Assembly: GCA_036873755.1 (NCBI GenBank)
Contig: JAVTVY010017366.1
Coordinates: 1 to 64,000, forward strand
Length of the DNA: 64,000 bases
Origin: Hanleya hanleyi
Taxonomy: Eukaryota; Mollusca; Polyplacophora; Lepidopleurida; Hanleyidae
Reading direction: 5' to 3'
Of this stretch, positions 32,401 through 38,816 are shown one piece after another. Within the stretch, counting starts at the first letter, position 1. Every line of letters begins with the position of its first letter. The notes under the pieces are model-generated. The model was not told the DNA's origin, ran no database searches, and worked only from the letters and a program-made list of their open reading frames with translations. Both the position numbers and the translations under genes were made by a program.

Positions 32401-34381
32401 TTTCTGTGAGGGAGATCCTTGTATGAGCGATCTTGGTGAGAGTGATTCTTGTGTGAGCGATCTTGGTGAGGGTGATCCTTGTGTGGATAATGTCAGTTAG
32501 GGTGATGTTCTTGAGGGTGATATCTGTGAGGGTGTGCCTGTGAGGGATCTCGGTGAGGATGATCCTTGTGTGGGTGATCTCAGTGGGCATGATTTCTGTG
32601 AGGGTGATCCTTGAGTGGGGGATCTCTGTGAGGGTCGTCCTTGAGTGGGTGATCTCTGAGTGTCATCCTTGAATGGATGATCTCTGTGAGGGTCATCCTT
32701 GCGTGGATGATCTCTGTGAGGGTCATCCTTGTGTGGGTGATCTCAGTGAGCATGATTTCTATGAGGGTGATCCTTGAGTGGGTGATCTCTGTGAGGGTCA
32801 TCCTTGAGTGGGTGATCTCTGAGGGTCATCCTTGAGTGGGTGATCTCTGTGAGGTCATCCTTGAGTGGGTGATCTCTGTGAGGGTCATCCTTGAGTGGGT
32901 GATCTCTGTGAGGGTCATCTTTGAGTGGGTGATCTCTGTGAGGGTCATCCTTGAGTGGGTGATCTCTGTGAGGGTCATCCTTGAGTGGGTGATCTCTGTG
33001 AGTGTGATTTCTGAGGGAGATCCTTGTGTGTCTGTGAGCGATCTTGGTGAGGGTGATCCTTGTGTGGGTGATCTCTGTGAGGGTCATCTCTGTGAGGGTC
33101 ATCCTTGAGTGGGTGATCTCTGTGAGTGATTTTTGTGAGGGAGATCCTTGTGTGAGCGATCTTGGTGAGGGTGATCCTTGTGTGAGCGATCTTGGTGAGG
33201 GTGATCCTTGTGTGAGCGATCTTGGTGAGGGTGATCCTTGTGTGGGTGATCTCTGTGAGGGTGATTTCTGTGAGTCATCCTTGTGTGTCTGTGAGCGATC
33301 TTGGTGAGGGTGATCCTTGTGTGGGTGATCTCTGTGAGGGTGATCCTTGTGTGGGTTAGCTCTGTGAGCATGGTTTCTGTGAGGGAGATCCTTGTGTGAG
33401 CGATCTTGGTGAGGGTGATCCTTGTGTGAGCGATCTTGGGGAGGGTGATCCTTGTGTGGGTGATGTGAGTGAGGGTGATGTGAGTGAGGGTGATGTGAGT
33501 GAGGGTGATGTGAGTGAGGGTTATATTGGTGTTGGAATATATTGGTGTTAAATTGAACACCTGTGACTCGCCGACAGACTATCTGATGATTTACTGTTTA
33601 CAATTACAGAGCAGTAGCTGTGATGTCAACCCATCTAAGTTGACGAATGGAAACTTGAGTTCTGGTGCCATGACCTCTCCCGGGACGGTCACTGTCCCCC
33701 AGAGAATACATTCCATAACATCACAGTATATCAGTCATACAGGTTATCTGGTCCAATGTCACGACCTCTGGGATCAAGCTGATGGTGCCATTGTCGACTG
33801 TGGGGGTAAGTGCTGCATGTCTGTCACATCTATCATGGTGAGCTGTCATCCGCATGAATATCATGAACATCACTGAGGGCGGGGTGGGTGAAAATGACAC
33901 CCTCTCCGAGCCCAAAATGTATGTTATTTCTCTATATTGGGCAGCACACTATATTATAAGAAACAAGCATAGGAAATGACCCCCTCTCAAGAAATCCTGG
34001 CATCGCCCCATCTTAAAGTCAGCCACATTTCTGCATTCTGCTTTAAAAATGAGTAAGTGCTTTCCATGAGAAGCAAACTTGACAAAGACTTGTAAAAATG
34101 CGGACCTGATTTAATGATTTGTGTTTGATTGTCCTACAATGTCACTATTTCTGAGAAATGTATTCGTTTTTGCTGTGGTACAGAATGCCCGTATTGCTAG
34201 TGCAGGTATTTGGCGATTATGGATATATACCTTACAGATGGTGATATTTTCCCCCATATATGTGCTTTCAGATTTTTTCGAGAGGCTAGATTGTGAGGTG
34301 GGCCCGCTGACACTGCACAGCAGCATTTGGGACTTGGTACATTATGTGAGACAAGGGCTATTGCTGCTGAAGGACACATGA
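11271..34381 (+). CDS. AFF: AF4/FMR2 family (AFF/lilliputian-like) protein, 3' exons
   Basis: Nine exons join in phase: 11271-11448, 26687-26832, 28096-28159, 29917-30056, 30197-30277, 30640-30733, 31086-31217, 33610-33805 and 34272-34381. All junctions are GT-AG and most donors read GTAAGT or GTGAGT. The product is the C-terminal third of an AFF protein: a Ser/Lys-rich linker, then the C-terminal homology domain from LQPANEYILEAKKLKHEAD, through EAVLSFILSGYAMEQ and LLCLKLFKLKKAETL, to LTLHSSIWDLVHYVRQGL before the stop. AFF proteins are nuclear scaffolds of super-elongation complexes, and this domain mediates their homo- and heterodimerisation (family knowledge). The first exon here starts in phase after two bases of an unseen codon, so upstream exons are missing. 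The 15.2-kb intron hosts several transposons, including a complete DIRS. Confidence 0.9.
11449..13658 (+). other. AFF intron, 5' part
   Basis: The start of a 15.2-kb intron. It holds a 37-bp-spaced duplication of TTGCCAGTCCACAGCTATTG (13,311 and 13,348) and a short (AC)n near 13,440. No exon or RNA gene is visible. Short frames at 12,087-12,515 and 12,857-13,168 have no recognisable content. Confidence 0.5.
14305..14439 (+). repeat. DIRS left inverted terminal repeat
   Basis: 135 bp, the exact reverse complement of 20,561-20,695. It contains AGTTATCTCCCC, the mollusc-type motif. On the minus strand it reads GAG|GTAAGT, a consensus 5' splice site. Confidence 0.93.
14588..17073 (+). CDS. DIRS ORF1, gag-like protein, interrupted by a frame change
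   Basis: The ATG at 14,588 opens a 128-codon frame with a Cys/His-rich start (CMSCGGDKPSYDLHSVCPPC), which resembles zinc-knuckle-like N-termini of DIRS gag proteins. This frame ends at 14,974. The adjacent frame, open from about 14,929 to the stop at 17,071-17,073, carries a long Ser/Pro/Arg-rich region and a Lys-rich tail (KKAKKNPPSSK, GKGKSKQSKKDS) that could bind nucleic acid. The two frames meet at a run of eight C (14,936-14,943), a shift of -1. This could be a single-base indel, a sequencing homopolymer error or ribosomal slippage on the C run. The coding sequence also carries many copies of GCTTCCGGT. The product would act in particle or nucleoprotein assembly, by analogy with other gag proteins. 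Confidence 0.8.
17018..19204 (+). CDS. DIRS ORF2, reverse transcriptase / RNase H
   Basis: 728 codons from the ATG at 17,018, overlapping the end of ORF1 by 56 nt. RT motifs appear in order: SPVFLVPKKD and RMVINLKRLN (about residues 130-155), LDLRDAYLHIPIH, LPFGLSTSPW, and the catalytic YIDD at residues 251-254. An RNase H domain follows, with FTDASMEGWGAHL (Asp 416), VLEFMAV, VATDNTTVVSYINKQGG (Asp 473) and ADSLSR. After it comes a conserved block (HIDLFATRRNNLLPLF, YAFPPPAIL, VPWWPARPWFP) like the region described in DIRS elements as a DAM-methyltransferase-like module; that assignment is less sure. No disabling mutation was seen. Its role is to copy element RNA and degrade the RNA strand. 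Confidence 0.93.
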   Translation: MAIRSRVRGNLSSQRRIPDVSGRTGWLPVWREHRDIMFPVPQQLDLPVGGRLQLFWRNWIRIGTEAWVIRTIRYGYRLLFDTLPPLIAHPLPSRIPLRTGHLSAIQSSVDKLIEKAAVIELPVSDTSPGFYSPVFLVPKKDTSEMRMVINLKRLNKDYLTPPPHFRMESFRSIRSVLGQGEWLTSLDLRDAYLHIPIHPGDRKYLRFMVGKRRFQIQVLPFGLSTSPWVFTRVFTPVAQFLHSLGIKYHFYIDDSLLRNACKEQLILDTQFVLRMLTSLGYIPHEEKSELIPSQRRKFLGVEYDTLRALAKPPEDRWLKITTKIPQFLKLSQARALHFAAIIGLLTSTQDVTPRGRLQLRPLMIYFNHQWVERQLNPWIPVTPLVKQCLQWWLDPLNVMPGVSLLPFRPSHHLFTDASMEGWGAHLESKSTSGLWTIEERSYHINVLEFMAVTHAIRTWVSVLTDKNLLVATDNTTVVSYINKQGGTRSPQLQSQAEIFFGLCWDNNISVLARHIPGVLNVLADSLSRRNQIIPTEWQLHPDILKQIAHVWEMPHIDLFATRRNNLLPLFMSPVPDPTAYAVDALSQDWSRMVAYAFPPPAILAKVLQKIREHMCVVYLIVPWWPARPWFPELLDLLVDVPRQLPVWHNLLRQPGTSTFHSQPGLFHYHVCKCSSSTSLRRDFQRRLGAEWHNLFDRPLPLYTTQSGQSSIFGVERGMLIHPAQLSLR
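17104..20112 (+). CDS. DIRS ORF3, tyrosine recombinase (long overlapping frame)
   Basis: This frame is open from just after the ORF1 stop (first ATG 17,104) to 20,112. Counting from 17,092, residues from about 644 form a tyrosine recombinase: an N-terminal SAM-like region (VGRRMAQSIRPSSSAVYNSK), then ASAARVSELHAL (catalytic Arg 808), HEIRALAASW (HxxR, His 939 and Arg 942), ACYWRSNTTF (Trp 965) and FASYYLRD (Tyr 974 or 975). It integrates the circular DNA copy without an endonuclease. The first ~640 codons overlie the RT frame with no stop codon, which is unusually long. The true start may be internal, near 19,000, or the protein may be translated through the overlap. Overlap of RT and recombinase frames is known in DIRS elements. 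Confidence 0.88.
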   Translation: MAGTPRHNVSSSPTTRPSGRGKAAVVLEELDKDRDGSVGHSNDQIRLSPIVRHASSLDCSSPSVSYTITNGSSISDTVLCGQADRKGSCNRASGFGHVTRVLFAGLSGPQERHVRDAHGYKPKAPQQGLPHSTATLPHGVLPVYPVGTRTRGMADFSGFKGCIPAYPDTSGGQEVLEIHGRQTTLPNSSASVRPIHFPLGVHTSVYTSGTIPAQSRYKVPLLYRRLPAKECLQGTVNPRHPVCLKDVDFSGIHPTRREIRADSFTKAQISGGGIRYATSSRQTPRRSMAKDNDEDTSVPQVISGQGFTLCCDNRPLDVNTGRNPKRAVAASATNDLLQSSMGRKAVESVDTCNTASQTMPPMVAGSTQRYARCVPTSVSSVTSPVHGRIYGRMGSPPRVQVDIRVMDNRGTLVPYKRVGVYGSDTCHPHVGERIDRQEPASCDGQHNSRVLYQQAGGDEISAITKPSGNLFRSVLGQQHIGVGQAHPGGTERLSGFAFTTESDNSHGVATSPRHTKTNSSCLGDATHRSVRHSAQQSTAPVHVAGSGSDGICSGRTIAGLVKDGSICVPSSSYPSEGTSEDPRTHVCRLPDCSVVASKAVVPGTIGSSGRCTKTASGMAQSTAPARNVDIPQPTRTVPLPRVQVLKQHFAQAGFSAEVGRRMAQSIRPSSSAVYNSKWAIFDLWCGERDVNPSCATIPEIAEFLLYLFRDRGLVPATVEGYRAAIAQPILLGTGINPSTDPNLSALIKSYKITGQSAVPKLPKWDLALVLRQLGEPPFEPIEAIELKYLSYKTSFLLALASAARVSELHALDKRNIRHSRNWSKVVLTTVPEFVAKNQALYDSISREFTIPALSDFLSSGLESDMLMCPVRALACYLNRTEEIRAGRRCLFIPFDPKAKQEISKNTISSWLKNTIRLAYSTATDRQAVLVNVSGHEIRALAASWPLWTNRSVTDIMRACYWRSNTTFASYYLRDMTLACNDLYSIGPLVTAQRVSGGPRPAI
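20411..20506. repeat. DIRS internal complementary region (circle-junction template)
   Basis: 20,411-20,450 is the exact reverse complement of the left terminus 14,292-14,331. 20,451-20,506 is the reverse complement of the right terminus ending at about 20,732. The abutment of the two ends defines the element boundaries and matches the DIRS replication model, in which this region templates completion of a circular intermediate. Confidence 0.93.
20561..20695 (-). repeat. DIRS right inverted terminal repeat
   Basis: Reverse complement of 14,305-14,439 with no mismatch seen. On the + strand it presents GAG|GTAAGT at 20,684-20,692, in the same sense as AFF transcription. Confidence 0.93.
20733..23320. 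other. Remainder of the split TIR element
   Basis: Right-hand internal sequence of the 13,659-23,348 element. A 30-bp-class duplication of GAGTTGGCCCTGATATGGGT lies at about 22,438-22,485. No transposase, exon or RNA gene is recognisable. Confidence 0.45.
23362..25172. repeat. Hairpin-capped element with AGGTCA-rich tandem units
   Basis: It begins ATACGCCCG (23,362) with a near-palindromic cap (CGCCCGCC AAAA GGCGGACG), a TCCG/TCTG run at about 23,404-23,427, then a TATATCTGGG tract. It ends with CGGGCGTAT (25,164-25,172), the inverse of the start. Inside are about a dozen degenerate units of 110-160 bp, each carrying AGGTCAAGGTCAAAGGTCA-like direct repeats and often GGTCACTGTGACC. No coding capacity. 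Probably a non-autonomous mobile element of unknown class. Confidence 0.6.
25288..26544. mobile_element. Probable non-autonomous element, short TIRs
   Basis: CCTACGAAGTAG at 25,288 and its inverse CTACTTCGTAGG at 26,533-26,544 bound 1.26 kb. Inside, a ~60-bp direct repeat containing CAG(A)ACTTGTTGGTAACAAT-like sequence occurs near 25,445 and 26,370, each copy near one end. No coding frame was found. The short TIR makes the element call tentative. Confidence 0.4.
26687..26832 (+). CDS. AFF: AFF exon: linker before the C-terminal domain
   Basis: The acceptor TTTTGACAG and the donor AA|GTAAGT bound 146 bp, 48 codons plus two bases. The phase fits both the preceding exon (phase 0) and the next, whose first base completes a Lys codon. 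It encodes VKKELLIVKQENGQPENHRT and a Ser/Asn/His-rich remainder ending HKSQPDIK. It is a polar, probably disordered linker directly before the AFF C-terminal homology domain. The assignment rests on phase and position more than on sequence identity. Confidence 0.75.
27379..28056. repeat. Long inverted repeat (300-bp arms) in AFF intron
   Basis: 27,379-27,679 and 27,765-28,056 are reverse complements with only scattered differences, separated by an 85-nt loop. Transcribed as part of AFF pre-mRNA, they would form a ~300-bp hairpin ending 40 nt before the next acceptor. The loop (27,733-27,758) carries 26 nt identical to the left end of the DIRS element at 14,290-14,315. It is probably a foldback MITE; no TSD was verified. 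Confidence 0.85.
28096..28159 (+). CDS. AFF: AFF exon: start of C-terminal homology domain
   Basis: The acceptor TTTGCTCAG and the donor CTG|GTGAGT bound 64 bp. With the Lys codon completed across the junction it reads K-LQPANEYILEAKKLKHEADS-L. The EAKKLKHEAD helix is the signature opening of the AFF C-terminal homology domain and is the strongest single identifier of the gene. It ends in phase 0, matching the exon at 29,917. Confidence 0.92.
28241..29299. mobile_element. TTAA-flanked piggyBac-like MITE in AFF intron
   Basis: TTAA (28,241-28,244) then CTCTTTGCTACTT at the left. AAGTACGAAAGGG then TTAA (29,296-29,299) at the right. The 13-bp ends are inverted copies with 10 matches. The interior has CCGGCCGGTTTTGGCCGG-type palindromes near the right end and no transposase. 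The open frame at 28,593-29,075 falls inside and has no recognisable content. Confidence 0.6.
29917..30056 (+). CDS. AFF: AFF exon: C-terminal homology domain, helices 1-2
   Basis: The acceptor TCATCTAG and the donor AA|GTAAGT bound 140 bp, 46 codons plus two bases. It encodes GDKKPRSLIYTEAVLSFILS, then GYAMEQEQICDSNPYFKMYA and ETLALLK. In AFF proteins this segment has the order tyrosine, A-L-SFI, G-A-E, then a P-MY-ET-L block, which fits position by position. The exon carries helical repeats used in AFF dimerisation. Confidence 0.92.
30197..30277 (+). CDS. AFF: AFF exon: C-terminal homology domain, connecting loop
   Basis: The acceptor ATTTTGTAG and the donor AAG|GTGAGT bound 81 bp in phase with both neighbours. 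It encodes CIHLGRFRNNHQDQDLSNTD followed by KKLSVL. This corresponds to the loop between helices of the AFF C-terminal domain, ending in the conserved D-K-L-V-L stretch. Confidence 0.88.
30571..30589 (+). repeat. Poly(G)19 tract upstream of an acceptor
   Basis: Nineteen consecutive G preceded by a T run, ending 50 nt before the AFF acceptor at 30,639. Able to form G-quadruplex in pre-mRNA; length is probably polymorphic. Confidence 0.9.
30640..30733 (+). CDS. AFF: AFF exon: C-terminal homology domain, central helix
   Basis: A polypyrimidine tract and TTCAG precede the exon, and AAA|GTGAGT follows. It is 94 bp: one base completing Ser, then LRIQSLLCLKLFKLKKAETL and RLKKVIDDHNK. The LRIQSLLCLKLFKLKK helix is a highly diagnostic AFF segment. 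It ends in phase 0. Confidence 0.92.
31086..31217 (+). CDS. AFF: AFF exon: Ser/Pro-rich insert of C-terminal domain
   Basis: The acceptor TATTATTCAG and the donor CTCTCAG|GTTAGT bound 44 codons in phase 0. It encodes SSSKSAAPAPSPHQTNWNSR followed by GTGTPSPMSPTPSPAGSIGS and VGSQ. A Pro/Ser loop with SPTPSP and SVGSQ at this place is characteristic of AFF proteins. The 3' end of the exon and its donor have been copied into the minisatellite that follows. Confidence 0.88.
31186..31592 (+). repeat. Minisatellite derived from an exon-intron junction
   Basis: About twelve imperfect units of 25-50 bp with the core GGCTCTCAGGTTAGTCCATC then ACTCAGTATT. The first unit straddles the AFF exon end at 31,217; later ones lie in the intron and repeat the CAG|GTTAGT donor, exactly or nearly, about eight times. 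The frame stays open from the exon to the stop near 31,544, so use of a later donor would add Ser-rich sequence. Confidence 0.88.
31726..33521 (+). repeat. 30-bp minisatellite, 1.8 kb, in AFF intron
   Basis: Tandem units of mostly 30 bp built from GGTGATCCTTGAGTGGGTGA and TCTCTGTGAG, with higher-order variants (GAGCGATCTTGGTGAGGGTG). About 60 units. Unit length is a multiple of three, so open frames arise on both strands (e.g. 31,690-32,373 minus); these are artefacts of periodicity. Confidence 0.95.
33610..33805 (+). CDS. AFF: AFF exon: penultimate, C-terminal homology domain
   Basis: The acceptor ACAATTACAG and the donor GGG|GTAAGT bound 196 bp, 65 codons plus one base. It encodes SSSCDVNPSKLTNGNLSSGA, a Thr/Val-Pro segment, then RIHSITSQYISHTGYLVQCH and DLWDQADGAIVDCG. 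The IH-I-SQYI-HTGYLV-CHDLWDQAD block is a late helix pair of the AFF domain. The single spare base pairs in phase with the last exon. Confidence 0.9.
34272..34381 (+). CDS. AFF: AFF terminal exon with stop
   Basis: The acceptor TGCTTTCAG precedes two bases that complete an Asp codon, then 35 codons and TGA at 34,379-34,381. It encodes DFFERLDCEVGPLTLHSSIW and DLVHYVRQGLLLLKDT. The GPLTLHSS...LV-YVRQGL ending is the conserved C-terminus of AFF proteins, so this is the natural protein end. Confidence 0.93.
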
Positions 34382-36230
34382 CATGATGGGAATGTTCAGG
34401 CTATCTCACTACCCTGAACAAGAGGATCTGCTACATCGGTGCCGTTGAGCACCTGTTAACTGCTTTGACTGTGGTCTTCTCTCTCTGTCATATCCATTCA
34501 ATGCTCAGTGGACTTTTTACCTGCGGCCATTCCTATTACCTATTGTTACTGTGTAGGAGAATGGCGCATCCTGTCTGTAGCCTCTGTAGAGGAGAAGGAT
34601 GATAAGCTATGGCTTGTTTCCGCATGTAGCAGCACTTGTTGCCGCCTCTATCAAGGAACTGACTTGACATGGCCTTTAGATGGCCCTCCTACATGGCTCT
34701 ATGTCTACAGATTATGTCTTCCACGGCAGACAGACAGAGATGGTTACAAACCTTGTGGGGCTGTCAACGGTTTTTGTGGTCCTTCAGCTATTGAATGCCA
34801 CTTATGTCATATTCAGGGATTGTACGAGTTTTCCAGGAATTGCATTGTTTTAATTGACTGCCGTTATTTTGGAAGACCGGTACGGATGCACGGACATGCT
34901 CACTGTCTTTGTACCTTAATTGACTGCTGTTTGAAGTCGTCGCCCGAGATAACCACACCAGACATTCAACGGACACTTTCAAGAAACAGTGCAATTTTAA
35001 CTGTTTAATATTTCTTGCTGCCCAATGAATGTGTTGTGTGTGAAGAGGATGAGCCACATTGAAGTGACATGGTATTAGTTACGGACAGTGATACACATTG
35101 TACAAATGAAATTATTTTGTGATTGAACTCGTTGAGTTACAAGATTACTTGTAAGTAACCAAATCCTAATTCACCATTTACTGTTTACCCCCTGAAATGA
35201 ATAGATATTTATATATATATGTGTATATATACATGCGTATAAATAACATTGCACCCATGTCAAATTGTGAAAATATCACAGAAACGAACTACAACAAGCT
35301 CCTCTTTCCAAAGTGCTTCCCAAACCAATTCTTATACATATTATATTCTCCATAGCTTCCTTCCCACCATTTCTTTTCCCTATACCGGTAAGGGTTGATT
35401 TATGATGCCCAAACAAACGCATTTTTCTATGTGGACAGCCCATTCTGTCTTTGTTACCAGCAGACCCACCTACAGTACAGTTTAACCAAGACAATATATG
35501 TTACAGAAAGCTTCAGAAAGGTAAAAAGCATGCATTTATTGGAAAGTCGCCTTTCTGTTTCTAGTCATATGAATTTAATACAATGTGTGACTAGTATTCA
35601 TTACTGTGTAATCCTTATGGATTATTATGGAAACTCCCAAGCATCATGCCATGTAGATAACTTCCACCATAATGGATATATTCTCAGTGTAATGTCCTTC
35701 TTTGACTTCATAATGGTATTGGCGGTAATATTGATGTCATACGAACACATTGCCCTCAGCGAGTGTATATGAATGAACCAATCAAATTCTCCTCTCTTGG
35801 AAGAAGGTCTGTGTTGCTTTGGAGTTCTATAAACTCTATTTGGTATAAATCAAATGCAAGGTTCAAAGTATTTAAAAACTTCAAATCAAACCAAAAGATA
35901 TTTGCAGTTGGCTACAATTGAATCAGTTTTCCATCAAACAGTTGCAGATTCTTTTCTACCGCTTTGTGATATAACTTTCATTTAGACAATATTTTGCCAC
36001 CTTGGATTATTTCACCATCTCTTGATACTGTAAAAATAACTCTTTTGACATGTGAAAGTTACGCTGTACCTTGCCCTTCTATGTGAAACCATATAGTAAG
36101 CATTTTTCCACTCCGTGCTCAATCACAGTAAACATTTGGCCATACCATGTGAAACCACGTTAAATCCTCCGCCCCATGCAGTCTCCTGTTTTAGAGAGGG
36201 TGATATCATTTTCAGTAGGAGATAATGTGA
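34382..36230 (+). other. AFF 3' untranslated region / downstream sequence
   Basis: Sequence after the stop codon, presumably starting as AFF 3' UTR, which is long in many AFF genes. A 166-codon frame (34,508-35,008) lies here with no recognisable domain. An AT dinucleotide-rich tract lies at about 35,200-35,245. Candidate AATAAA signals occur only much further on (36,888; 41,477), so the transcript end cannot be placed. Confidence 0.5.
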
Positions 36231-36800
36231 TAAATACATGTAGTTATGTATTAGAGAATGATAAACACTATACATTTCTCCTGGATGTGAAACCACTACA
36301 GTAAATAGTCGTTTACCATCTCACATGAGCCTCTCTTATGTGAAACCAAAACATGTGAATCCACAATGTTCAGTAAATATTTTACCCTCCCATTTGATAC
36401 CACAGTATTTTGATATCCTCAAATGTGAAAATCTTATTTTGTCCTCTCATGTGAAACCAAAACATGTGAATACACAACAGTAAATATTTCACCCTCCCAT
36501 TTGATACCACAGCATCTTGATATCCTCAAATGTGGAAATCTTATTTTGCCCTCTCATGTGAAACCACAGCATGTGAATCCATTAAAGTCAATGAAACCAT
36601 GAAGTAAATAATTTATCCTCCCAGATGAAACCAGCACATATTTTGTCCTTCCATGTAAAACACTCAGTTTTAGTCTTTATGAAACCAATACAGTAATAAT
36701 AATATATCGGATCCCTTCCATTGAAAATCACTCCATATATGTAGACCTCCCGCCTCCCTTGAAAATATAGATCAAATAGTTTGCCCTCACATTTAGTACA
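36050..36800. repeat. Degenerate TGTGAAACCA minisatellite
   Basis: Imperfect ~40-bp units containing CTCATGTGAAACCA and a TACAGTAAATATTT-like half. A longer ~105-bp unit is duplicated at about 36,340-36,575 (CCCTCCCATTTGATACCACA appears twice). Confidence 0.75.
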
Positions 36801-37204
36801 GCCACTCTATAATTACAGTCCATCTGCAGAGAGCCTGAAGTTTGTTCGAGGGGATATTTTGATTCAATTCAAAAATTCAAAACTCAAAATAAAATTTGAC
36901 ATCTGGAGAATCTTCCACCTCAGATCCTTTGAATGAATAGTGGATGTTCAGGTAATTCACATGCATAGTAACACTTGACAAATGCCATTCGGGTGATGTT
37001 GATCGCCTACATGCCATCTGCAGATAGGGCATATTTATTGGGTAATTGTATATTAGGTATGTGACTCCATTTTGCCCTCCATGTGGAAGCATAGAGTGAG
37101 TATTTAGCCACTCGGTACTTATGTGAAATTATGTATAAAAATATTTGAACCCACTTTCAAACCAGTACAGCCTGAACTCAAATGTCTGACTACTAAATTT
37201 ATGA
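36801..37204. other. Gene-free stretch
   Basis: No exon or RNA gene seen. An AATAAA at 36,888-36,893 is a candidate AFF polyadenylation signal, unproven. Confidence 0.35.
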
Positions 37205-37570
37205 CAAAACATGTGCCAGTTGTCAGTTATTTGTTATCAGTCACAGTTCATCACTGTTGGTCACATATCTATTATCATCAATGCTTCTGTCAGTCAGCAA
37301 GGCCAGTCTTCAGTGTTGTGTCACTGGTCAGACATGTTCAGTATTAACGACAGGTCATCAGTGTTTAGTCACAGGTCATAAGTAATGTTTATCTGAGATG
37401 TTCCGTGTTGGTCACAGATCTTGATGTGTCTTAGAATTTCAGTCCAAACAGATCTTCAACAGTAGTCACAGATCTTAAATGTTAGTCATACTTATTCAGT
37501 GTGATCGCAGATAACAGTTGTCAATCCTGATGTCAGTCGCCAAAGAGTCACAAATCTCAATCTTGAGTGA
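37205..37570. repeat. Degenerate CAGTGTTAGTCACAG repeat
   Basis: A loose tandem series of 25-35-bp units with the cores TCAGTGTT and GTCACAG(G/A)TC. Highly diverged. Confidence 0.55.
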
Positions 37571-37869
37571 CAGATTTAGAGAGATATATTATTCAGCTTG
37601 ATTTCTATCTGTGCTATCCAGATCTAGCATGCATGTCCTTTCCATATCCAACCAGCAGTATACTCTCCAAGCATCATCTTGGATACTTGAAACATCTTTC
37701 ATTTCATCTTTACATAACCACCATCCAACAAGTTCTGACTAATGATAATTCTGTTGAGTAGTTCGCAGTAAATCCATACATACAAAATAACAGCTATACA
37801 TGTGCATTAACATGATCAAATTTGTTATATCCTACTGTTTTCTATGTGTATGTTACATTTTCATGGAAG

Positions 37870-37960
37870 AAAGAGATTAGTTGAAAATCCTGACAATGAT
37901 AAGAAAATAATGATAATGAAAATCCTAACAATGATAAGAAAATAATGAAAATCCTGACAA
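37870..37960. repeat. Short tandem repeat of GAAAATCCTGACAATGATAA
   Basis: About 2.5 copies of a 29-36-bp unit with few differences. The rest of 37,571-38,816 shows no gene or other structure. Confidence 0.8.
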
Positions 37961-38816
37961 TCTCTCTATCCAAATTATTTACACTCCTCCCATTCTTATC
38001 CCTCGGGCAAATTTTGAAAAATTTAGAAAATTTTGTTCAACATTATTAACTGACTTATGTCCGGTTATCCAAGGTCTAGGTATTATAAGCTAAAAAGTAG
38101 GTTCAATGATGTTAACACAAAATCTCTCCAAGATTAATGCTAGCATTTCCAGAAATTAGACCCCATATACCAGAACATTATGTAGGATGAGTGACCGTGA
38201 CCAGTGTTATTCCACAGTATCTATATTGGGAAAAACGTGCATCTCCAATAACATTACAATAATAGTCCTAATAGCATTTGATCGATGGGCCAGAACCCTA
38301 TTTACGGTAATATCAAGTAATCATGACAAAGTTCTGAGGTTTACATGGTACATATATATCAATCCGTGGACTATATGAAATTCCCTGATTTTATGATTCA
38401 TCTCAATCCCAACAGCAAAGAGACTCCTTCAGCCATCTTAGCAAATTATTCTAGGTTGTGCACTGAAATGTTGTGATTTCCAGTGAGTGGATTTCGTACT
38501 AAAATGATTTCCCTAAGGCCAGCAGATCCATCTTATTCTGGGACCTTGAAATATAGATGTGTGTGCATGTGTAGCTTGGACAATATTGATCTCATCAAAA
38601 AATCTCCACGACCATATGTTGGCTAAAAATGCTGTATTCACCAATAAATTGTCCTGCAAACGTTACAATCTGGGTAAACTATGTAGTGTATCTCTTCTTG
38701 GATGGATCAGTCAAAAAATAGCACATTTGGATCAATTTAATAATTATCACTTGTCAAATTAAGCCTGTGAAATGGTTTAGAAACTTTTCAAATAGCCATT
38801 CAGTTATATATTTATG

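Noticed and set aside
31726..33521. Regular ~30-bp repeats resembling a CRISPR array
   Set aside because: Units are contiguous with no unique spacers, in an intron of an animal gene; it is a minisatellite.
31690..33560. Long minus-strand frames (THTRITLTEI-type) and plus-strand GDLCEGDPC-type frames
   Set aside because: They follow the 30-bp minisatellite exactly and exist on both strands because the unit length is a multiple of three.
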